A program made the translations under genes and the position numbers. Shown in pieces: positions 33,063 to 38,193 of a stretch of 38,193 nt of DNA (position 1 is its first letter; every line of letters begins with the position of its first letter). This stretch comes from Anaerolineae bacterium (GTDB taxonomy: Bacteria; Pseudomonadota; Alphaproteobacteria; DSM-16000; Inquilinaceae). The stretch lies in the NCBI GenBank assembly GCA_028285185.1, contig JANQQD010000306.1, positions 1 through 38,193 on the forward strand, in the 5' to 3' direction. A model generated the notes under the pieces. It was not told where the DNA came from and made no database searches. It saw nothing but the letters and a program-made list of their open reading frames with translations.

Positions 33063-34061
33063 CTATCGCGGCAGGTGCAAAGCCGCCTCAGCCACTGCTT
33101 CCGCCATCGCACGCCCACTCTCAAACGCATACTCGACGCGGCCGCCGAGGGCCCAGTCACCCCCGACAAACAGCGTCCGGTCGTCTGAGCAGAGATACGC
33201 CCGACCCAAAGGCGAGGTCGTCAATGCGTAGCGCCAGCGATGGGCCGACGCATGGTCGATCTGCGGTAGGGGCATGCCAACCGCGTCCGGTAACAATTCC
33301 ACCATCCGCTGCACAGCGTCTGCAGCCGAAAGCTCAAGATGCCGCCGGCTCCAGTCAGGGCTCGCATGGATCACCCAGGTCTCGCGGCTGCTGCGATGTG
33401 GCTTGGAGGCATCTCGCACGACCCAGGCTAGATCGTCCGAGGTCGACCGCCGGACGTCGAACGGCGCTTCAACCGCCATGGCGAATGACAGCATCAGAGC
33501 CCAGCAGGGAGCCATTGAGACCGCACCAAGTGCATCCGCGATTGCCGGTTCCGCGCTCAGCAACTGCTGCGCCTGTGGCGCGGGCGCGGTGCATACGAGG
33601 ATGTCGAAGATCGGCTCAACTGCGCCGTCGACCGTCTCCACCCACCACCGATAGCCATGCCGCCGGATGTTAGCGACCTGACAGGCCAGCCGAACGTCGA
33701 TCCCCTCAGCGAGCGGCTTGACCAGACTGTTCATCCCGGGAACACCGATGATCCATTCATCGGATTGCACGTCTGCGCCGTTGCGCTGAACCGGGCGCCA
33801 GTAGTCCGCAGCACCACGGGCGATGGCATCGCCAACGAAGGTCCGGAACTGGGGTGAGCGGGCTGTTACGTATTGCGCGCCGTGATCGAAGGCAAGCCCG
33901 TGATCCGTGCGGCGGGTCGCGAGCCTGCCGCCCAGCCCCCGACTCTTCTCGAAGACTATTGGACGAAAGCCGCCGTCCAGCAGATATCTCGCGCACGCAA
34001 TGCCGGCCATGCCGGCGCCGATAATGGCGATGCTGGGTTGGGATGTTTGCTCTGAGGTCAC
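33063..34061 (-). CDS. Renalase-like FAD-dependent oxidoreductase (COG3380-type)
   Basis: The frame is open to 34319, but the family pattern begins with PSIAIIGAGMAGIACARYL, so I place the start at the GTG at 34061, giving 332 residues. The Rossmann motif is GAGMAG at 15-20, followed by FEKSRGLGGRLATRR, then FDHGAQYVTARSPQFR, which are signatures of NAD(P)/FAD oxidoreductases related to renalase. The C-terminus has LFVGGDWALGGRVEYAFESGRAMAEAV, the FAD-site closing motif. In alphaproteobacteria this gene often travels with photolyase genes in photo-oxidative stress regulons; here it is divergent from DUF3253-photolyase. Its substrate is unknown. An alternative start is ATG 34160. Confidence 0.8.
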   Translation of the reverse strand: MTSEQTSQPSIAIIGAGMAGIACARYLLDGGFRPIVFEKSRGLGGRLATRRTDHGLAFDHGAQYVTARSPQFRTFVGDAIARGAADYWRPVQRNGADVQSDEWIIGVPGMNSLVKPLAEGIDVRLACQVANIRRHGYRWWVETVDGAVEPIFDILVCTAPAPQAQQLLSAEPAIADALGAVSMAPCWALMLSFAMAVEAPFDVRRSTSDDLAWVVRDASKPHRSSRETWVIHASPDWSRRHLELSAADAVQRMVELLPDAVGMPLPQIDHASAHRWRYALTTSPLGRAYLCSDDRTLFVGGDWALGGRVEYAFESGRAMAEAVAEAALHLPR

Positions 34062-34099
34062 GATGACGGCAGCTTCGTCGGGCAGGGCATCCGAAACGA

Positions 34100-34129
34100 T
34101 GATCCGGGACGATCGTCGATACGTAGGAT
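34100..34129 (+). promoter_or_regulatory. Possible ECF (RpoE/ChrR-type) promoter for the photolyase operon
   Basis: TGATCC (34100-34105) and TAGGAT (34124-34129) are 18 bases apart. This matches the singlet-oxygen response sigma-factor consensus TGATCC-N18-TAAGA closely, with one change in the -10. It lies between the two divergent starts of a photolyase cluster, the expected place for such control. Transcription would begin near 34135, about 70 bases before the DUF3253 start. The sigma factor itself is not in the window. Confidence 0.45.
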
Positions 34130-34204
34130 TGACGGTCGCGGATTGCCCCGTTGGCCTGGGCATATGTCCGACAAGCCGTACCCCACCTGCGGTGCCCCGA
34201 TACG

Positions 34205-34495
34205 ATGAAACGGTCAACGCGATACCCGGACGGCCCGTCGATCGAGCGAGAGATCCGACAGATGCTCGGCAGCCGAAGGGCAGGTGCCACCATCTGCCCT
34301 TCTGAGGTGGCGCGTGCATTGGACACAGCCGATTGGCGACCCCTCATGCCGTCCGTGCGCGAAGCGGCTTGGCGGCTTAAGGCCGCCGGGCAGGTCGTGG
34401 TCTTGAAACAGGGTCACCCCGTCGATCGGGAGAGTGCGCGGGGCCCAATCCGGATCGGACTGCCGCACGACTTGGGCGCCCAGGGTCGGCCATGA
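34205..34495 (+). CDS. DUF3253 domain protein
   Basis: This 96-residue protein has the DUF3253 pattern: SIEREIRQMLGSRRAGATICPSEVARAL, DWRPLMPSVREAAWRLKAAGQVVVLKQG and GPIRIGL. The fold is winged-helix-like and DNA binding is often suggested, but no function is established. The stop overlaps the photolyase start as ATGA, so the two are translationally coupled. It is usually found beside photolyase genes. Confidence 0.85.
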   Translation: MKRSTRYPDGPSIEREIRQMLGSRRAGATICPSEVARALDTADWRPLMPSVREAAWRLKAAGQVVVLKQGHPVDRESARGPIRIGLPHDLGAQGRP

Positions 34496-36039
34496 TCCAA
34501 GTGGTGTGGTTCAAGCGGGACCTGCGTATCGCGGATCATCAGGCACTGGCCCAAGCTGCCATGACCGGGCCGGTGCTGCCGCTCTATGTTGTCGAGCCGG
34601 AACTCTGGCGCCAGCCGGACGCGTCCGCCCGGCAATGGTGCTTCGTCGCAGATTCGCTGCGCGCGCTTCGAGCCGATGCAGGCAGGCTTGGCGTACCGTT
34701 GATCGTCCGGTCCGGGCGCGTGACCGAGGTCTTGCAGCAGTTGCAGGAAACCGTCGGGATCAACGGGCTATGGTCGCATCAGGAAACCGGCAATACCTGG
34801 ACTTTCGAGAGAGACAAGGCCGTAAAGGCCTGGACGCGGGACCAGGGCATTCCCTGGATCGAGATCCAACAGCACGGGGTCATACGCGGGCTCAAGTCTC
34901 GCACGGGCTGGGCGCAACGCTGGGACCGCTTCATGCAGCGCCCCTTGGCCGCACCTCCGACAGGCATCCGAGCCATCGACGGGATCAACCCGGGTGTCAT
35001 CCCGACTGCACGCGAAATGGACCTCGCCGATGATGCCTGCCCGGGCCGGCAGCGGGGTGGACGCGCGAGCGGCCTCGATCTGCTGGCGAGTTTCCTCGGT
35101 ACCCGCGGTGCCGCCTATCACAAAGAGATGTCCAGCCCGCTGACGGCGGCAGAGAGCTGTTCGCGTCTGTCGGCCCATCTCGCAATCGGTACCTTGTCGA
35201 TGCGCGAAGTGGCGCAGGCCGCATGGCGCCGTCTCGATGCCGTCAGGCACCTTCCCGAGGCGGACCGCGGCACACGCGCCGCAGCACTGAACGCGTTCAT
35301 CGGCCGACTGCACTGGCACTGCCATTTCATCCAGAAACTGGAAGACGCGCCTCAGCACGAGTTCCGCAACGTCCACAGCGGTTATGACGGGCTGCGAGAA
35401 GATGCCTTCGATGCGAGCCGGTTCGCCGCATGGGCGGGAGGCCGCACCGGCTTTCCCTTCGTCGACGCCTGTATGCGGTCGTTGATCGCCACCGGATGGA
35501 TCAACTTCCGCATGCGCGCCATGCTGACAGCCTTTGCCTCGTACCATCTGTGGCTGCATTGGCGGGAAACCGGCCTGCACCTGGCCCGGCTGTTCACCGA
35601 CTATGAGCCGGGCATCCACTGGAACCAGATGCAGATGCAAAGCGGGACCACGGGCATCAATACGGTTCGTATCTACAACCCGGTCAAGCAGTCCCACGAC
35701 CACGATCCGGGCGGCATCTTCATTCGGCGCTGGGTGCCGGAACTGGCTGCCGTGCCCAAGGCGTTCATCCACGAGCCTTGGCGGATGTCCGCGATCGAGC
35801 AGGAGGCAGCGCGCTGCAGGCTGGGCCGGGACTACCCGGCCCCCATCGTCGACCACGCCGCGGCCGCCAGAGCCGCGCGCGAGCAAATCTACGCCATCCG
35901 CCGATCACCCGCCTTTCGCGGCGAGGCGGACGCCATCCAGGCCCGCTACGGCAGCCGCAAGAGCGGGTTGCCGCGTCAAGCCGGCAGCAGGCGGCGAGGC
36001 CGCGCCGGCAATGCCACCCAACGGTCGCTGGACCTCTGA
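34492..36039 (+). CDS. Photolyase/cryptochrome family protein
   Basis: The 515-residue protein has an N-terminal photolyase alpha/beta domain (MIQVVWFKRDLRIADH...) and a C-terminal FAD-binding helical domain with RLHWHCHFIQKLEDAP, FPFVDACMRSLIATGWINFRMRAML, and IHWNQMQMQSGTTGIN followed by RIYNP and FIRRWVPEL. Photolyases repair UV-made pyrimidine dimers in DNA with blue light and reduced FAD. The stretch that reads GGWQWAASTGTD in classical class I enzymes is QMQMQSGTTGIN here, so the tryptophan nearest FAD seems absent. The basic tail (SRKSGLPRQAGSRRRGRAG) may bind DNA. It overlaps DUF3253 by four bases and is nine bases before DUF2256. CPD versus 6-4 specificity cannot be decided by eye. 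Confidence 0.88.
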   Translation: MIQVVWFKRDLRIADHQALAQAAMTGPVLPLYVVEPELWRQPDASARQWCFVADSLRALRADAGRLGVPLIVRSGRVTEVLQQLQETVGINGLWSHQETGNTWTFERDKAVKAWTRDQGIPWIEIQQHGVIRGLKSRTGWAQRWDRFMQRPLAAPPTGIRAIDGINPGVIPTAREMDLADDACPGRQRGGRASGLDLLASFLGTRGAAYHKEMSSPLTAAESCSRLSAHLAIGTLSMREVAQAAWRRLDAVRHLPEADRGTRAAALNAFIGRLHWHCHFIQKLEDAPQHEFRNVHSGYDGLREDAFDASRFAAWAGGRTGFPFVDACMRSLIATGWINFRMRAMLTAFASYHLWLHWRETGLHLARLFTDYEPGIHWNQMQMQSGTTGINTVRIYNPVKQSHDHDPGGIFIRRWVPELAAVPKAFIHEPWRMSAIEQEAARCRLGRDYPAPIVDHAAAARAAREQIYAIRRSPAFRGEADAIQARYGSRKSGLPRQAGSRRRGRAGNATQRSLDL

Positions 36040-36048
36040 CGTCACGTC

Positions 36049-36345
36049 ATGCGGCTGAAGCGGGACCTGCCGACGAAGGCTTGCGCCACCTGCGGTCGCC
36101 TCTTCGCCTGGCGCCGCCGTTGGGTGGACTGCTGGCCGGAGGTCAAATACTGCTCTCGCCGCTGCCGGCGGGGTCGCATGGCAGCCAAGCCTACTCCTGT
36201 GGCGGAGGTATCAGGTCTCGGACGCGCGGACGATGGTCAGTTCGACTTCGCCCACATGGAACCCCCACCATCCGACATTGGCACGGTTCAGGATGGACCC
36301 ATCAGGCAGTTCCACGAGCACGTCGCGAAACCCGACACGTCGTGA
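36049..36345 (+). CDS. DUF2256 zinc-finger-like protein with C-terminal extension
   Basis: The first 45 or so residues match DUF2256: LPTKACATCGRLFAWRRRW followed by VKYCSRRCRRGR, with two CxxC-type cysteine pairs likely binding zinc. Family members usually stop near there. Here the frame continues for about 50 more residues without resemblance to anything, and its last 135 bases run antisense to the 3' end of the DUF3833 gene. The stop of the short form may have been lost; the extension could simply be read-through. It starts nine bases after the photolyase stop and is likely part of that operon. Confidence 0.75.
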   Translation: MRLKRDLPTKACATCGRLFAWRRRWVDCWPEVKYCSRRCRRGRMAAKPTPVAEVSGLGRADDGQFDFAHMEPPPSDIGTVQDGPIRQFHEHVAKPDTS

Positions 36346-36759
36346 GCCGCCATCGCCGGTGGGAATCTCGAGTGTGTATTCTAGCCGGAAGGCTTCACCG
36401 TCGTGGAAGCCCCGTGCCTCGCCGACGATGTCTTCGCGTGTGCCCACATAGCTGCCGTCCGGCAGCCGCGTGAGGCGCCACGTCTTCCTATCCGTCTCAC
36501 CGTCGTCGTAGACGAAATCCTCCACCAGCACGACGGTATTGCCCTCCATGCGGCCGTCGATCTCCACGGTGAAGCTGCGGTCGACCCCGGTGATGGTTGT
36601 GAACCGCCCCTCGCCCACCGTCCGGCCGATCAGGTCCTCGGCCAGCACGAAGCGGGCGTCCTCGGCCGCTTCTTCGGGCACTGGCGGCGCGGAAGCGCAG
36701 GCTGCAAGTGCTAGTCCCGCAGCAGCCAGCATTGGTAGGGCGATACGAAAACGAGGCAT
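36211..36759 (-). CDS. DUF3833-family lipoprotein
   Basis: This 182-residue protein has a lipoprotein signal peptide with a LAAC lipobox, giving lipidated Cys21 at the inner or outer membrane. The mature part has GEGRFTTITGVDRSF, a TVEIDGRMEGNTVVLVEDFVYDDGETDRKTW block and the closing EVELTIVRA, typical of DUF3833. This family often occurs in alphaproteobacterial photo-oxidative stress clusters with photolyase and renalase-like genes, agreeing with its neighbours. Its 3' end overlaps the DUF2256 frame by 135 bases on the opposite strand. The function is not established. Confidence 0.82.
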   Translation of the reverse strand: MPRFRIALPMLAAAGLALAACASAPPVPEEAAEDARFVLAEDLIGRTVGEGRFTTITGVDRSFTVEIDGRMEGNTVVLVEDFVYDDGETDRKTWRLTRLPDGSYVGTREDIVGEARGFHDGEAFRLEYTLEIPTGDGGSRRVGFRDVLVELPDGSILNRANVGWWGFHVGEVELTIVRASET

Positions 36760-37023
36760 GGATCACACTGGCTCCGGTTGCAATAGGGATGCGCAACGTC
36801 GGGCACGCCAAGACGTCCCCACTGCCCTATTACGTGCCAAAACGCTGATCGGTTCGCCGCACTCGATCGACCGGTTGGCATCCGGGAACCACAACCGTGG
36901 AAGTTCGCCCCTTTCCTTAAGGGCCAACCCGCATCGCGAAAGACATTCAAGTATGCTATTTTCTTGATTGCAGAGATTGGCTTTGAGCCATCGTGCAATT
37001 GCGGGAAGGGGAGGCCGACAACG
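36760..37023. promoter_or_regulatory. Divergent intergenic region DUF3833 / FecR-domain gene
   Basis: These 264 bases separate the divergent starts. A TGATCC abuts the DUF3833 start on its coding strand but is too close to serve as its -35. An AT-rich stretch at about 36935-36970 could be the FecR-domain promoter. No gene is seen. Confidence 0.35.
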
Positions 37024-37671
37024 ATGCGCAGACTTCTTATCAATATCGCGCTGTCGTTTTGCGTCTTCGCGGGATTGCCGGTAGCCGACGCACTATCCCA
37101 GCCGGCCGGCATCTGCGCGTTGGTGCAAACCCAGTCATACCGCACGCCGTCCGGCGGCGTTCGCACCTCACTCGCCCGCGAAGACACCTTGTTCATGCGC
37201 GACCAGATCGCTACGGACCGCTCGGGGTCTGCCAGGCTGAACATGATGGATGACACGGTCATCACTCTGGGGCCGCAGACCGACATCGTGCTGGACCAGT
37301 TCCTCTACGACCCGGCAAGCGGCGGTGGCGACCTTGTCAGCAGCATTGCGGTTGGCGGCCTCCGGTTCATCAGCGGACAGATGCCCAGCGACAGCTATCT
37401 AATCCAGACGCCGGTGGCCACGGTCGGCCTGCGCGGCACGGATGTGACCGTGACGGTCGCCCCCGTCACCGGCGCGACGCGGCTGATCGTTCTGGTGGGC
37501 GAGGCCTGGATCCGCCCCCGTGGCCTAGAGGCGGCAACCCAGGTGACCGTCGGCAGAATGGCTGACGTGGTTTCAGCCAGCGCGCCGCCACAGGTCCAGC
37601 CGGCCGCGCCGATTCCCGGCTGGGCACGGGGCGAGCTGTTCGACGAGGAGGAGTTCGACGTTCCGTACTGA
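37024..37671 (+). CDS. Secreted FecR-domain protein
   Basis: Translation from ATG 37024, with AGGGGAGG upstream, gives 215 residues; the earlier in-frame ATG at 36964 precedes no signal-like sequence. The signal peptide is hydrophobic at about 4-20 with cleavage near ADA. The mature part follows the FecR periplasmic domain: RDQIATDRSGSARLNMMDDTVITLGPQTDIVLDQF and GGLRFISGQMP followed by TPVATVGLRGTD. Unlike classical FecR it has no cytoplasmic or transmembrane anti-sigma part, so it is a free periplasmic or surface protein rather than a sigma regulator. Its role is unknown. Confidence 0.85.
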   Translation: MRRLLINIALSFCVFAGLPVADALSQPAGICALVQTQSYRTPSGGVRTSLAREDTLFMRDQIATDRSGSARLNMMDDTVITLGPQTDIVLDQFLYDPASGGGDLVSSIAVGGLRFISGQMPSDSYLIQTPVATVGLRGTDVTVTVAPVTGATRLIVLVGEAWIRPRGLEAATQVTVGRMADVVSASAPPQVQPAAPIPGWARGELFDEEEFDVPY

Positions 37672-37786
37672 TCCGGCTCCCTCCCCGCCCGCTTTACATC
37701 CGTGCACCTTCGATCGGCCATGATCACGCCCATTTTGGATGGACTCCTGACTGTTCCTGGACCGGACCGTCCATCGCCATCGTGAT

Positions 37787-37815
37787 GCCTGCGGCTTCCC
37801 GCAGACTGCGCAGGC
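37787..37815 (+). other. Nested, mutually exclusive hairpins
   Basis: CTGCGG-CTTC-CCGCAG (37789-37804) is a tight six-base-pair hairpin. The alternative GCCTGCG (37787-37793) with CGCAGGC (37809-37815) uses some of the same bases. They lie 55-80 bases before the prolyl oligopeptidase start and might be a terminator for the FecR-domain gene or a leader structure. Confidence 0.35.
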
Positions 37816-37869
37816 GCTGAGGGCGGCCCTCCGCCGACATCGTCTGATCGACCTTCATGGAGGATCGCC

Positions 37870-38193
37870 ATGCGCCTGCTCGCCCTGCTGCTGTTGGTGC
37901 CCATTGTCGCCCTCGTCGAAGGGATGCCACGCCCGGCGGCCGCTCAGTCGCTGCTCGATCCGGAATCGGCTGAACCGCCGATTGCACAACGCATCGAGAC
38001 CGTCACGGAGGTGCACGGGGACCAGTTGGTCGATCCCTATGCCTGGCTGCGCAACGAGGCTGATCCTGCGGTGTTGGACTACCTGGCCGCAGAGAACGAC
38101 TACACCGATCAGGTGATGGCGCCCCTGGCGCGCCTGGAGCAGACGCTTTTCGAAGAGATGACCGGCCGGCTGGCCGACGACGACAGCAGCCAT
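37870..38193 (+). CDS. Prolyl oligopeptidase family serine peptidase (S9), 3' truncated by window end
   Basis: The frame is open from ATG 37870 to the last base, 108 residues. GGAGG six bases upstream supports the start. The N-terminus has a signal peptide (MRLLALLLLVPIVALVEG..., cleavage after PAAAQ at about 26), so the enzyme is periplasmic. The mature start reads TEVHGDQLVDPYAWLRNEADPAVLDYLAAENDYT, the S9A oligopeptidase B/PtrB-type opening of the beta-propeller, followed by LFEEMTGRLADDDSS. The catalytic domain lies beyond the window, so activity cannot be checked. The family cleaves short peptides after Pro or basic residues. Confidence 0.85.
   Translation, partial: MRLLALLLLVPIVALVEGMPRPAAAQSLLDPESAEPPIAQRIETVTEVHGDQLVDPYAWLRNEADPAVLDYLAAENDYTDQVMAPLARLEQTLFEEMTGRLADDDSSH

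Noticed and set aside
1..38193. CRISPR arrays, tRNA or rRNA genes, insertion sequences
   Set aside because: No regularly spaced repeats, no tRNA-like T-loop or cloverleaf, no rRNA core and no transposase were seen in either strand.

Overview
This is a high-GC, densely coded window from a motile, Gram-negative bacterium, most likely an alphaproteobacterium of a Rhodospirillales-like lineage. The lineage is inferred from gene content: a SUV3-like helicase overlapping an S4-domain gene, a CPWSG-type small metal-binding protein, a non-pyrrolysine MttB-family protein, an sCache chemoreceptor, and a photolyase/DUF3253/DUF2256/DUF3833 cluster. No rRNA, tRNA, CRISPR array or insertion sequence is visible. 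Both ends cut genes: an Lrp/AsnC regulator at the left and a prolyl oligopeptidase at the right.

Layout. 1-3.5 kb: Lrp-type regulator, convergent chromate transporter, divergent PBP4-type DD-peptidase. 3.6-5.95 kb: a membrane sensor with a c-type heme motif and a terminal HAMP domain, followed by a cytosolic Ser/Thr kinase with a duplicated C-terminal module; the two look like one signalling pair. 5.98-9.6 kb (minus strand): two overlapping antitoxin-like ribbon-helix-helix genes, flgG, flgE and a signal-peptide-bearing isoaspartyl methyltransferase. 9.6-13.5 kb (minus): an EF-G paralogue with an altered G3 motif and an MttB-family methyltransferase. 14-15.7 kb: a chemoreceptor. 15.7-24.2 kb (minus): three tandem paralogous secreted proteins of unknown function, then htpG, a PCuAC-like protein without recognisable copper ligands, a small metal-binding protein and a ketopantoate reductase. 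24.3-30 kb (plus): SUV3-like helicase, S4 protein, an FAD_binding_2 flavoprotein and a divergent patatin-like protein, meeting a YciI-like gene. 30.4-32.4 kb (minus): a protein with three fasciclin domains and a calcium-binding RTX-type tail, behind an intergenic region with three perfect palindromes. 33-36.8 kb: a light/photo-oxidative-stress module (renalase-like FAD protein, DUF3253, photolyase, DUF2256, DUF3833 lipoprotein) with a possible ECF sigma-factor promoter. 37-38.2 kb: a FecR-domain secreted protein and the start of a periplasmic prolyl oligopeptidase.

The best candidates for undescribed biology are the triplicated secreted family (19.4-24.2 kb) and the heme-sensor/kinase pair (3.6-5.9 kb). 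Functional calls rest on remembered family motifs; no database search was run.
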